Source: JAPPLB01 sp965208945
Lineage (GTDB): Bacteria; Acidobacteriota; Terriglobia; Bryobacterales; UBA6623
DNA: 64,000 nucleotides
Direction: 5' to 3'
Assembly (NCBI GenBank): GCA_965208945.1
Contig: OZ242366.1
Location: 4,030,001-4,094,000, forward strand
Shown: piece by piece, positions 7,967 to 17,100 of the stretch
Layout of the letters: each line of letters starts with the position of its first letter
Numbering within the stretch: the stretch's first letter is position 1
The notes under the pieces: generated by a model
Told to the model about the DNA's origin: nothing
Databases searched by the model: none
Seen by the model: only the letters and a program-made list of their open reading frames with translations
Position numbers and translations under genes: made by a program

Positions 7967-9865
7967 TCAGGTGGGGACGTGCTCCAGAGCGCCGAGAGCC
8001 GTCGCCTGAATATGACAAGACAGCAGACCAGCGGTTTCGTACTGAAGCTGCGGCTTGTCGTGGTCGAGAAATCGATCGGGAAACACCATGGGACGGACCT
8101 TGACCCCTCGATCCAGAAGGCCGTTCTGCGCCAGGAAGTGCAGCACTTGCGTGCCAAATCCGCCGATCGCTCCTTCTTCTATGGTGATGAGGACCTCGTG
8201 CTCGCGGGCCAAGTCTCGCACCAGGTCCTCGTCAAGGGGTTTTGCGAACCGTGCATCGGCAACCGTCGTCGATACGCCCAGACGGGTCAGCTCATCGGCG
8301 GCTGACAAGGCCTCGTACAAGCGGGCGCCGTAGGACAGGATGGCAATGGTGTTCCCCTCGCGAAGAATGCGTCCCTTGCCGATCTGCAGGATCTCGCCTC
8401 GATCCGGCAATGGGATGCCAAACCCGTTGCCTCTCGGATACCGGAGTGCGCAAGGCCGGTCGTCGATGGCAATGGCGGTCCGGACCATGTGAACCAACTC
8501 GCTCTCATCGGCCGCCGCCATCAGCACGAAGCCCGGTAGGCAACCAAGGTAAGCGATGTCGAACGAGCCGGCATGAGTCTGGCCGTCGGCGCCAACCAAG
8601 CCCGCCCGGTCCAAGGCGAATCGAACCGGGAGGCTTTGGATCGCGACATCGTGAACGATCTGGTCGTAGGCGCGTTGCAGGAATGTCGAATAGATCGCCG
8701 CAAAAGGTTTCATTCCGTCCGCAGCCAGCCCTGCCGCGAAAGTCACCCCGTGTTGCTCGGCAATCCCGACATCGAAAGTCCGATCGGGGAATTCCTTCCC
8801 GAACATGTCGACGCCGGTTCCCGACGGCATCGCCGCCGTGATCGCGCAGATGCGGTCATCCCTGCGAGCCTCTGCTATCAGGCTGCGGGCAAAGACCTTG
8901 GTAAAGGACGGTGCAGTGGGGCTTGACTTGATCTGCGTGCCGGTCTCGACGTTGAAGCTGGAGACACCGTGGAACTTGTCCGCGGACTGCTCCGCTGGGC
9001 GATAACCTTTGCCTTTCTGGGTGACGATATGCACCAGGATCGGGCCCGGAGTCTCGACATCACGCACGTTCTTGAGGATGGGCAGGAGATGGTCGAGGTT
9101 GTGGCCATCGATCGGCCCCACATAGTAGAAGCCCAACTCTTCGAAAAGCGTGCCGCCGACCACGATGCCGCGGGCGTATTTCTCGGCCTGCTTCACCCGA
9201 CTCTTGAGCGCCTCCGGAAATTTATCGGTCATGACCAGCGCAAGGTTGCGGAGCGATCGATATCGCTCGGACGAGATCAGCCGGGAGAGGTAGGCGCTCA
9301 TCGCGCCCACCGGGGGGGCGATCGACATGTCGTTGTCATTCAGAACGACGATGAGCCGCGTGTCCCGCGAGCCGGCATTGTTCAGCGCCTCATAAGCCAT
9401 CCCGCCGCTCAGCGCGCCGTCACCGATCACCGCGATGACGCGATTGTTCCGGCGCTGCAGATCGCGTGAGACGGCGAAACCAAGCGCCGCTGAAATCGAG
9501 GTCGATGCGTGCGCGGCGCCGAAGGGGTCGTATTCACTTTCCGAACGCTTGGTAAATCCCGAGGGTCCGCCTCCTTGACGCACCTTGCGGATCTGATCGC
9601 GTCTTCCGGTCAGGATCTTGTGCGGGTAGCACTGATGGCCGACATCCCAGACCAGGATGTCTTCCGGGGTGTTGAAAAGGTGATGCAGTGCAACCGTGAG
9701 CTCGACCACACCGAGACCGGCTCCCAAATGCCCTCCGGTGCCGGAAACCACGTCGATCGTTTCGGCGCGGAGTTCGTCAGCCAGCCTTTTCAGTTGGCTT
9801 GGGGACATTGCACGCAGGTCACTGGGCTGCTCGACCTGGTCCAGCAATGGGGTATTTACAGGCAT
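7967..9865 (-). CDS. dxs: 1-deoxy-D-xylulose-5-phosphate synthase
   Basis: Dxs condenses pyruvate and glyceraldehyde 3-phosphate with thiamine diphosphate, the entry step of the MEP pathway. The 632-residue length is normal. Visible features are VWDVGHQCYPHKILTGR near the N-terminus, the thiamine-diphosphate motif GDGALSGGMAYEALNNAG (about 150), the GFYYVGPIDGHN segment, the pyrimidine domain with VGIAEQHGVTFAAGLA, and the C-terminal transketolase domain with ALDRAGLVGADGQTHAG. A good Shine-Dalgarno (GGGAGG) precedes the ATG. It is transcribed toward ispH, with a split family B element and a family A element between them. Confidence 0.97.
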   Translation of the reverse strand: MPVNTPLLDQVEQPSDLRAMSPSQLKRLADELRAETIDVVSGTGGHLGAGLGVVELTVALHHLFNTPEDILVWDVGHQCYPHKILTGRRDQIRKVRQGGGPSGFTKRSESEYDPFGAAHASTSISAALGFAVSRDLQRRNNRVIAVIGDGALSGGMAYEALNNAGSRDTRLIVVLNDNDMSIAPPVGAMSAYLSRLISSERYRSLRNLALVMTDKFPEALKSRVKQAEKYARGIVVGGTLFEELGFYYVGPIDGHNLDHLLPILKNVRDVETPGPILVHIVTQKGKGYRPAEQSADKFHGVSSFNVETGTQIKSSPTAPSFTKVFARSLIAEARRDDRICAITAAMPSGTGVDMFGKEFPDRTFDVGIAEQHGVTFAAGLAADGMKPFAAIYSTFLQRAYDQIVHDVAIQSLPVRFALDRAGLVGADGQTHAGSFDIAYLGCLPGFVLMAAADESELVHMVRTAIAIDDRPCALRYPRGNGFGIPLPDRGEILQIGKGRILREGNTIAILSYGARLYEALSAADELTRLGVSTTVADARFAKPLDEDLVRDLAREHEVLITIEEGAIGGFGTQVLHFLAQNGLLDRGVKVRPMVFPDRFLDHDKPQLQYETAGLLSCHIQATALGALEHVPT

Positions 9866-9943
9866 GGCGCCTCCCTACGTCAGTTTCGACGCATTTGAAT
9901 ATACCATCCGGCTCCACGGCAACCCGGATACTGCATGTTGCCC

Positions 9944-10246
9944 ATAACCTGCATTTCTCACCACCCGACGGTCGAAGCACGCGATAAAAAGGCCGTGATT
10001 CGTGTTTCGTATCTCGTGATTCGTGAAAACCATGGGAGGGGGCTTGGTTCGCACCAGAAGAACTGTCTAACGGCCGGTGAACCGGAAAGGCCGTGTTTCA
10101 TGACCCGAGGGGTGAAGGAGGCGATTTAGCAAGTACGCCTGCGCGCGCCAAGCGGCTCGCGCCATTTTCCTCCGCCCGGCTTGCGCCTAGTCCTGACGGC
10201 CCTCTCACGCACTTCGCCTCGCCGCGTGGTGAGAAATGCAGGCTAG
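9944..10246. repeat. Family A composite element with heptamer core, 303 bp
   Basis: Both ends are normal family A ends (flanks ATAA and CTAG). The inner left arm is replaced after CGAAGCACGCGAT by a different core. This contains a heptanucleotide array (9995-10029: GTGATTC, GTGTTTC, GTATCTC, GTGATTC, GTGAAAA), a GGGGGCTTGGTTCG segment and a palindromic CCGGTGAACCGG. The normal sequence then resumes at AAGTACGCCTGCGCG. The right CTAG contains the stop codon of the barrel gene at 10243. Confidence 0.85.
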
Positions 10247-11508
10247 AAATTGTAAACCAGGTTCAACTCGATGAAGCTGTCGTCTCTCATCGCATAGTGC
10301 AGATCGGCTCTGTCAACACTGAGGAGAGAGACGGCCTCCAAGTGCATGGACCACTGTCCCGTGATGCGCCGGTCGAATTCCAAAGCCAATGCACGCGTGG
10401 CGCGTCCCAAGTCCGACAGGAAACTGACAGTGATCTCCGTGCTTTGGACATCATTGAAAGCGAGGCGCGCGCCGGAGAAGAGATCGTTCTCGAGAGTGTT
10501 GGGCGAGCGGTTCGGAGTGGCGTTCCGGCCGCGCCCATCGTAATTCCATTCACCAAGCAAGATAACATCGGCAGCCGAGCCGAATACGGAATAGAAGGTG
10601 TATTCACCGCCAAAAACGGTAGCGGCATAATCTTCTTCCAAGCCGAGGAGGTTTCGAGCACCGGATCGGTGAATGGCCTCCAGTTTGAACAGCCAGGAGC
10701 CGACTGTCATCTGGGCGTCCAGCCCGAACTGACGGATCTGCGCGTAGTACTGAGTGAAAGCCGGCATGCCGCCAGCGTCGCTGCCCGGCAATAAGAAAGG
10801 TTCCCGGCTGGTGCCATCGAATAGACTCACGCCAAGATCGAGCAGCCCGAAACTGTGACTGTAGCGGGAGGCGAAGTCAAAATGCCATTCCCCGGCTGCG
10901 CTCTCGTATACGACATGCTCATTGTCAATGACGAGTGGCAGCCGCAGGCGGCCATGAAGCCCTGAAAATGTGCGAGCGCGGTGATAGGGCAGGCCGAATA
11001 TTTCCGCCACTCCCCAATTTCCAGACCAGGTGAGGTGGACCATAGGCTGGCCCAGCTTGGACTCTCCAGCCGGATGTTCCACGAAGTCAATCTGGTTGAC
11101 GATATCGACCAAGTGCTGCGATTCAGTGACTCCCCAGAACACCCGGTCCACACCCAGGCGCAGCTCCCATTGATCATCACCGATATCGCCGAGCAGCAGA
11201 AGATAGGCTTCCCGCAGATCGAAGTGCGTGCGGCGCGGGTCCGAATGGTCGTAGCGGAAAAACGGCGTCAGCGTGAAGCTTCTGCCGGCGGCATCTTCCA
11301 GGTAGAGTTTCGGCTCTGCTACGAAACCGCTCGCCAGCGACCGCTGGCCCGGGAAAGCGCCCGTTGCGGGAAACCATCTGCTTTCGGCGCTGAACCGCCC
11401 CGAGAAATCGCGGTCGACAATCTCGGCGTCTGCTCTGGCCGCGAAGACGGCGGCCAGAATCCAGATGCTGCCGCTCAGCATGCGGCGCAGGGCAAAACCC
11501 AGGGGCAT
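10243..11508 (-). CDS. Outer-membrane beta-barrel protein of an RND/MMPL cluster
   Basis: A 421-residue protein with a signal peptide (SIWILAAVFAARADAEI) followed by alternating amphipathic beta strands. It ends with NLVYNF, a terminal phenylalanine typical of outer-membrane barrels. It resembles the DUF1302-like/hypothetical barrels that accompany MMPL transporters and lipoprotein-sorting-like proteins. The ATG at 11508 shares its A with the TGA of the upstream gene, so translation is coupled. The open frame extends further upstream, but that part overlaps the previous gene and lacks a signal peptide. The TAG stop falls in the CTAG of a family A element. Role in export through the outer membrane is inferred from the cluster. 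Confidence 0.75.
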   Translation of the reverse strand: MPLGFALRRMLSGSIWILAAVFAARADAEIVDRDFSGRFSAESRWFPATGAFPGQRSLASGFVAEPKLYLEDAAGRSFTLTPFFRYDHSDPRRTHFDLREAYLLLLGDIGDDQWELRLGVDRVFWGVTESQHLVDIVNQIDFVEHPAGESKLGQPMVHLTWSGNWGVAEIFGLPYHRARTFSGLHGRLRLPLVIDNEHVVYESAAGEWHFDFASRYSHSFGLLDLGVSLFDGTSREPFLLPGSDAGGMPAFTQYYAQIRQFGLDAQMTVGSWLFKLEAIHRSGARNLLGLEEDYAATVFGGEYTFYSVFGSAADVILLGEWNYDGRGRNATPNRSPNTLENDLFSGARLAFNDVQSTEITVSFLSDLGRATRALALEFDRRITGQWSMHLEAVSLLSVDRADLHYAMRDDSFIELNLVYNF

Positions 11509-12332
11509 CAACGAACCCGTCTCAGCCCGGTTTGGGTGAAGTCGCGTTCGTCGAAGTCGGTTCGGAACTGAAAATCCGTCCAGTTCAGCACGGTGCTCTT
11601 TCCAGTGAGATGATTCACCATCGTCATCTCGCCGGCGTACCAGTAACGATCCAGATGCTTCTCGTAGCTCCCGAAGGTGAGAGTCTTCAGATGCGCGTCT
11701 TTTCGGTCGTAGTACTCCACTTTCCAGACGCGAAGCTCGTCCCGGTCGCGCCACACCAGTTGGCGCCGGTAGCCCGATCTCTCATCCACCGGGACACGTT
11801 CGGAGACCGTGCATGTCAAATCTCCGCAAGGCTCGTCACGCAGATAGCGATAGGTGAATCTCTCGACTTCCTGGGAGCCCATGTCTTCATAAGCGAATTC
11901 GCTGCCCATGAATGAACCCGAACGGTTCGCCGAGCTGATGCGCTTGACGCGCTTCAAAGCCGGCAAGTACAGCCACTGCTCATCGGCGCTTTCACGATGG
12001 CCATGGATCAGCAGCGCGGTCTCTCTGACGTCACGCGGCTCGTCGAACACGAACAGGCTCTTGTTGCCGTCACCCTCGACTTCGAGCACCTTGAGACGGA
12101 GTTGGCGCCGGCTCTCACGCCCCTGCTTGTTACGCAGAACCATGGCTTGGCTCGCCGTGAAATTACCGAATCCAGCTCCGCGCTCGCGGGCCTCGAGCGC
12201 GATCTTCAGTCCGGTTTCCTCGGAAGCAGGGCTTTCCGCACGGGCCGGCGGCTGAGCAATGAGACAAGCCCACAAGGCCAGGTGAGGAGCAAGAGACAAT
12301 ACCTTCGAGCGTGTGGGAGAAAGGCGCATCAT
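11508..12332 (-). CDS. Outer membrane lipoprotein-sorting protein (LolA/LolB-like fold)
   Basis: A 274-residue secreted protein (signal peptide through QPPARAES) of the family annotated as outer membrane lipoprotein-sorting protein. Characteristic segments are LFVFDEPRDVRETALL, DEQWLYLPALKRVKRISSANRSGSFMGSEFAYEDM and KVEYYDRKDAHLKTLTF. These proteins form a beta half-barrel that can bind lipid. The start is the first ATG of ATGATG at 12332; the TGA of the RND gene overlaps it by 4 bases. It lies between the transporter and the barrel, so it probably shuttles a lipidic substrate between them. That role is inference from context. Confidence 0.85.
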   Translation of the reverse strand: MMRLSPTRSKVLSLAPHLALWACLIAQPPARAESPASEETGLKIALEARERGAGFGNFTASQAMVLRNKQGRESRRQLRLKVLEVEGDGNKSLFVFDEPRDVRETALLIHGHRESADEQWLYLPALKRVKRISSANRSGSFMGSEFAYEDMGSQEVERFTYRYLRDEPCGDLTCTVSERVPVDERSGYRRQLVWRDRDELRVWKVEYYDRKDAHLKTLTFGSYEKHLDRYWYAGEMTMVNHLTGKSTVLNWTDFQFRTDFDERDFTQTGLRRVR

Positions 12333-14632
12333 AGTTTCCTCCGGTCGATGGCTATCAATAGAGCCGGGAGAAGCAGAAAATCGGCTACGAGTGCGAACAT
12401 CAGCGTGATCGAGACCAGCAGGCCCAGAGCCCAACTGACCTCGAACCCCGATGCGGCAAAGACCAGGAATCCCGCCGACAGGACCCCTGTCGTGGTCCAT
12501 AACGCTTGACCGACGGTTCGAAAGGAGGATTGCACGGCCTCCGGCGCAGGGAGGCCCTTCCGCCGGGCACTCAGATATTTGCTCAGAAAATGAATCGTAT
12601 CATCCACGATAATCCCGAAAGCGATAACGGTCATCACCGAGCCGGCAATGCCCACTCGGCCAACCAGGTATCCCCAGAGGCCGAAGCTCATGGCGGCGGG
12701 AATGAAGTTGGGCAGCAGACTGATCAGGCCAAGGCGCACACTCTTGAAAACCCAAATCAGGATGAACGAGATCAGGGCCATCGCGATGATCGTGCCGCGC
12801 AGCATGCTGTTGATGTTGCGCAGCGAGAGGTGCGCAAAGACCATGCTGACTCCCGATGCCGGGCCGGCAAGCTGAGGTGAATTGGCGCTGAGCCAATCCT
12901 GCGCGCGTTCATCGATCTCACGCTGTTCCCGAGCTGAGGAATCACCCACCACGACGCTCATGCGCGTAGAGGATTTGGCGACGTCAATGCGGTCGTTGAG
13001 GTCACTGCCGAAAGGAAGCGAAAGCTCGTACAGCAACAGGTATTGCGCCGCAAGCTCCGAATCGCCGGGCAGCTGGTAGAAGGCCTCATCGTCGCCGTGC
13101 ATGTTTTTGTTCAGGCGTTTCATGATGTCCGGAAAAGCCTGAACATGGGTCACCTCGGGCTGCTCCCGGTACCACTCGGCAAAGCGATCGACTTCGCGCA
13201 GATAAGCGGGATCGGTGATCCCCCCTTCACGCCCCGAGTTCAGTGAGTATTCCAACGTGTTCAGACCGGTCAGGTTTTCGATGATGAAGTCCGTATCGCG
13301 CCGGAACTCGTAACGATCGTCGAAATACTGCGTCCAGTTATCGCTCAGCTCGTTGCGGGGAATGCCTAGGCACAGAACAATCGCCAGAAGCGTGACGGAC
13401 CAAAGAAGAAATCGGCGGCGTGAAATGACGAAGGTGCTGAATCGGTCGAAGAAGGCGGGTTGTTCCGTGCGGACAACCGACCCGCGCAATGGCAAAATCG
13501 AAAGTATCGCCGGCAGCAGCGTCATGGAGTAGACGAAGGCGCATGACACACCGAACGCCACGAGATTTCCCAAAACGTGAAAAGGCGGCGAATCAGAGGT
13601 GTTCAGGCTGAGAAATCCGATCGCCGTGGTGAGTGTGGTGAGAAAAACCGGCCAGGCATTGCTGCGAAGCGATTCCGCGATCGCTGCATTCTTGTCAAGA
13701 CCATCGCGCATGCCCAATAAAGTGTTCGCGACAATGTGGACTGAATGCGCCACTGCAACCGCCATGACGATGATCGGCACACCGGAATTGGTAGGGCTGA
13801 ACACGGTGCCGATCCAGCCTGCGAACCCCATGGTGGTGTTGATGACGAACACCATCACGACAAGGATGGACAGGGTGCCGAATACCGAGCGCAGCAGAAT
13901 GCCCGTGGCCACCACAATGACGAAGAACACGATCGGCACCAGGGTCTTGAAATCGTCCTGTGTGGCGTCGGCGAAGGCGCGATGCATGACGACATCGCCG
14001 GTCAGGTGGTAGGAGATATCCGGATAGCTCGCACGGGCTTCATCCAGCAGGGCGTTGAGGTAATCGCTGATCTCGAAGATCGCGGCGTCCGGATTCTCGG
14101 GCAGGACGAAGTTGATCGCCAGCCCGCCTACACGGCCATCATGGGAAACCAGGCGCCCGGCAATGTCGATGGCGTTCAGGGCGATCGTCTCGATTTGCTC
14201 CAGATCGCCATCATCGAGTGACTGCGCGTCCTCGACCAGCGGCTCCACTACTAGGTCGTCGCCGAACGCCTCGCTATGGATATAGTTGGTGAGCGAGTCG
14301 ACCCGGCTGGAATAAGGCGCTTGCCAGGCGGCTTCGGTCAACTCCTCTACCGCGCCCAGAGCTTGCCGGGTGAACACCGATCCCTCTCGCGGCGCGATGG
14401 CGATCAGCGCCTTGTTGGATACGGCGTAGGTGTTCTCCAGGGCGTCGAAAGCGGCCAGTTGCGGATTGTCTTCGCCGAACAGAATCCGGTAATCGTTCGT
14501 GACAGTGATGAAGCGGGCGCCCGCCGTCATGGCCAGCATGAGCACCGCAGCAAGCACAACGGCCAGCCAGCGGCGGCTCAGAATGGTGTCAACGTAGCGG
14601 TCCAACAAAACAGGCGTCATGGTATCGACCAT
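12329..14632 (-). CDS. RND superfamily (MMPL-type) transporter
   Basis: A 767-residue inner-membrane protein with the two-fold RND/MMPL layout: one helix near the N-terminus (WLAVVLAAVLMLAMTAGA), a large periplasmic loop to about 225, five helices (about 230-390), a second single helix (about 410-430), a second periplasmic loop, and five C-terminal helices ending FLLLPALLIAIDRRKL. The segment GIIVDDTIHFLSKYLSARRKG matches the conserved helix-4-type motif of hydrophobe/lipid exporters such as HpnN. It is the first gene of a three-gene coupled operon with the lipoprotein-sorting-like and barrel genes. The substrate is not evident; hydrophobic lipids are the likeliest. Confidence 0.88.
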   Translation of the reverse strand: MVDTMTPVLLDRYVDTILSRRWLAVVLAAVLMLAMTAGARFITVTNDYRILFGEDNPQLAAFDALENTYAVSNKALIAIAPREGSVFTRQALGAVEELTEAAWQAPYSSRVDSLTNYIHSEAFGDDLVVEPLVEDAQSLDDGDLEQIETIALNAIDIAGRLVSHDGRVGGLAINFVLPENPDAAIFEISDYLNALLDEARASYPDISYHLTGDVVMHRAFADATQDDFKTLVPIVFFVIVVATGILLRSVFGTLSILVVMVFVINTTMGFAGWIGTVFSPTNSGVPIIVMAVAVAHSVHIVANTLLGMRDGLDKNAAIAESLRSNAWPVFLTTLTTAIGFLSLNTSDSPPFHVLGNLVAFGVSCAFVYSMTLLPAILSILPLRGSVVRTEQPAFFDRFSTFVISRRRFLLWSVTLLAIVLCLGIPRNELSDNWTQYFDDRYEFRRDTDFIIENLTGLNTLEYSLNSGREGGITDPAYLREVDRFAEWYREQPEVTHVQAFPDIMKRLNKNMHGDDEAFYQLPGDSELAAQYLLLYELSLPFGSDLNDRIDVAKSSTRMSVVVGDSSAREQREIDERAQDWLSANSPQLAGPASGVSMVFAHLSLRNINSMLRGTIIAMALISFILIWVFKSVRLGLISLLPNFIPAAMSFGLWGYLVGRVGIAGSVMTVIAFGIIVDDTIHFLSKYLSARRKGLPAPEAVQSSFRTVGQALWTTTGVLSAGFLVFAASGFEVSWALGLLVSITLMFALVADFLLLPALLIAIDRRKL

Positions 14633-14797
14633 CCCGGATTGCTATCGGCCAATGAATCGACGTTTCGATGGTGCGGCTTTATCGACACGGTCACATGCAT
14701 ATGATTTCGTTCTATCAACGGGCGGAGTCTCGGCTTCCTGTTACCGGATCGAGGCGTTTGCGGTACGGAGTTGGCGGCTCCGCAAGCACAAGCATCT

Positions 14798-16036
14798 TCA
14801 CCATTTGCTTGATTTTGATGCGTATACGTGGTCGGGCATTTTGTAACTCAGCCCCTCATCGTCATACACCGAGATTTGGAGTAGCTGAGTAAAATTTTCC
14901 GATCTGACGATTTGTCTTCTCTTCAAAATTCGCAGTATGCGTTGTTTCATCCGGAAACTGAACAGCGTTATCGGTCCTTGCATGGCAGAAGCCTTTGGAT
15001 ACTCGAACTGGTCAGCGAGTTCGTTTCCCAGGAGTGCTCGTGACAGCCGGTAGGCCAAAGCCACCACATTGTCCCTTTCCACCGGATCAGTCACGCCCGC
15101 AACGGACGGAATCGACTGGATCAACGTATTTGCGACGGCTATCGAATCGGCATCCGGCGGAGGTTCGCACATATAGCCGACCTTGTATATTCTGTCCGCC
15201 CCCGCGCTGTTGGTATAGAGGATGGTTTCAGGAATTCCCATGAGATAGCCGGCGTAGCGCCAAATAGCAAGAACACTGTTGTTTTCTTCCTTGCTGAACT
15301 TCGCGCCCACCAACAAGGAGTAATCCAGAAGGCGCTTGGAAAAGACGGAAATGGCAAAACCCAGGTGCGCCGCGCTTAACGGCGTACCCCAAGCTTCGTG
15401 ATCCCAAACGTCGGATTTCGCCAGAAGACCCCTTATTCGACTATGAACGAAGCGAATGCGCGTGGATAGCTTCCATCCATCACCCTTTCTTTGCAAGCCG
15501 CCGGGAAAAAATATTTCCATCAGGTGGCGATTATTCTGCTGAAGGCGTCTCTTGGTGGAACCCACTCTCCCGGTAATGTTGAAAGACTTGGCGATCATGG
15601 TCGAAAAGCCTTCCACCAGCACTCCCGTGACGAATGCGACGAGCATGAGGTCTACGTTTGCATTGAAGGCTTGAATCCCCGGACGAAAGGATTCGTACAT
15701 GAGCCAGGGAGGCTCCTCGAGGTTCTTGAAGAAGCCGCGCAGGGCCTGCGGCGCTTTCTGCAGAACCTCCTCCTGCTGTTCTATGCCCGCCTCGATGAAC
15801 CGGTGCAGGTCCTGAGGAGGCATGGAGGAGAGCTCCTCCAGAACCGAGTCCAATTCAGGATCGCCAATGGTGGTGTGCTTGATGTAGTTGTCGGCAGCCG
15901 CTTGATTGTACAGGCGGGCTTTCCCATAACCCTTGATGTACGCTGACGGTAAACCTTCCATCGCAAACAATACGCTTCTGCTCGTTGATTGTCTTGCCCT
16001 TGCTGCGGTTGAGTGGTTGCTTGATCTACTAACCAT
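14798..16036 (-). CDS. Oxygenase MpaB-family (DUF2236) protein
   Basis: A 412-residue protein related to the DUF2236 group, which includes latex-clearing protein and MpaB and binds heme b through histidines. Supporting segments are EEPPWLMYESFRPGIQAFN, GVLVEGFSTMIAKSFNITGRV, RRLQQNNRHLMEIFFPGGL, the polar KLSTRIRFVHSRIRGLL, WGTPLSAAHLGFAISVFS and RYAGYLMGIPE. The ATG at 16036 is chosen because GAGG lies 6 bases upstream; an internal ATG at 15961 is possible. Composition looks somewhat more AT-rich than that of the neighbours. The substrate is unknown. Confidence 0.75.
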   Translation of the reverse strand: MVSRSSNHSTAARARQSTSRSVLFAMEGLPSAYIKGYGKARLYNQAAADNYIKHTTIGDPELDSVLEELSSMPPQDLHRFIEAGIEQQEEVLQKAPQALRGFFKNLEEPPWLMYESFRPGIQAFNANVDLMLVAFVTGVLVEGFSTMIAKSFNITGRVGSTKRRLQQNNRHLMEIFFPGGLQRKGDGWKLSTRIRFVHSRIRGLLAKSDVWDHEAWGTPLSAAHLGFAISVFSKRLLDYSLLVGAKFSKEENNSVLAIWRYAGYLMGIPETILYTNSAGADRIYKVGYMCEPPPDADSIAVANTLIQSIPSVAGVTDPVERDNVVALAYRLSRALLGNELADQFEYPKASAMQGPITLFSFRMKQRILRILKRRQIVRSENFTQLLQISVYDDEGLSYKMPDHVYASKSSKW

Positions 16037-16388
16037 ACATGGCCTCAGAGGGGTTTGCAACGGACGGCAAGGGGTAGCGGCCGGATTGCTCTTGGGAGGT
16101 TTTCAAAGGGAAACAAGCCGGGTCCGATGAAGGTCGGCGGTAAATGGCGCAACCCCGGACCCGTTCGTCCGGTTGGCTCCGGCAAGCCGTTTGAAGAAGG
16201 GAAAACGGCATGGGCCGCCTGGAACGGATCGCTGTTCCTCTGCGAATGGATCGCCGTATCAAGGGCGCAAAGGCGTCTGAGAAGAAGCGAACAAGTTTCA
16301 GTTCATCAGCAAGCCTGACAACAGTCGGTATGGCTGATGCGCGATTCACATACGCGGCTGCTCTCTTGTTTCTGTGCTGTTCCGCACC
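16037..16388. other. Intergenic stretch without recognisable gene
   Basis: This 352-bp stretch holds short frames only, without domain-like sequence. No family A or B ends and no terminator-like hairpin were seen. Confidence 0.4.
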
Positions 16389-16865
16389 TCACAAGGTCTT
16401 CGCCAGGAAAAACGTCGCTGATTCACCCCCTCCGTCACGAAAGCCGAAGCGCCGGTAAAGCTTCCGGGCAGGAGCGTTGTCTTCTCTCACCTCCAGAGTC
16501 ACTTTCCCGCAACCTGATTCGCGGGCTTTGGATTCGACCGCTTCGAGCAACAGACGCCCGATGCCTCGTCCGCGGCAGTCGGCGGTAACCGCCAGATCGT
16601 GAACATTGATCACAGGCTTGGCGGTGAACGTGGCGAAACCGGTCATGCAGACCGCAACCCCCACGGCGCGGCGGTCCAGCCAGGCGAGAAATACCAGCGT
16701 CCCCGGGTGTCTCCTGAGTCCGGGCACCAGCCGCTCCAACACCTGGGCTGTCAGGGGGGCTCCCTGGCCGATTGGTAGCCGTGCATATTCATCCAGCAAC
16801 TGCCGAACCGCTTCGGCATGACTGGAGTTGTTCAGGTCAGCTTCGAGGATTTTGAGATTCGTCAT
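16389..16865 (-). CDS. GNAT-family N-acetyltransferase
   Basis: A 158-residue GNAT protein. The acetyl-CoA pyrophosphate-binding motif is CRGRGIGRLLLEAVESKA (R/QxxGxG/A). It is preceded by strand 4 (INVHDLAVTADC) and followed by VTLEVREDNAPARKLYRRFGF, the usual C-terminal strand-helix of the family. The start at ATG 16865 (MTNLKILEAD) is preferred; the longer frame begins with the ATG of a family A end (16925) and adds nothing conserved. The substrate is not predictable. Confidence 0.88.
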   Translation of the reverse strand: MTNLKILEADLNNSSHAEAVRQLLDEYARLPIGQGAPLTAQVLERLVPGLRRHPGTLVFLAWLDRRAVGVAVCMTGFATFTAKPVINVHDLAVTADCRGRGIGRLLLEAVESKARESGCGKVTLEVREDNAPARKLYRRFGFRDGGGESATFFLAKTL

Positions 16866-16914
16866 ATGTTGAAGTTCTTGTCCTGGGAGGGCGGCAACGA
16901 TGACAACCGCGGGG

Positions 16915-17100
16915 CTAGCCTGCATTTCTCACCACGCGGCGAGGCGAAGCACGCGATATGACCGCCAGGACTTCGTTGCGCTTGCTTGCTGTGCTCAACG
17001 TGCTGTTCAAGTACGCCTGCGCGCGCCAAGCGACTCGCGCCTCGCCCTGACGGCCCTCTCACCCACTTCGCCTCGCCGCGTGGTGAGAAATGCAGGCTAG
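16915..17100. repeat. Family A element with homogenised arms, CTAG/CTAG
   Basis: Flanked by CTAG at 16915-16918 and 17097-17100. The left arm reads CACCACGCGGCGAGGCGAAG instead of the usual CACCACCCGACGGTCGAAG and is the exact reverse complement of its own right arm. Including the CTAG sites, about 35 bp at the ends are perfectly inverted. The right CTA is the TAG stop of the TPR gene. Confidence 0.92.
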
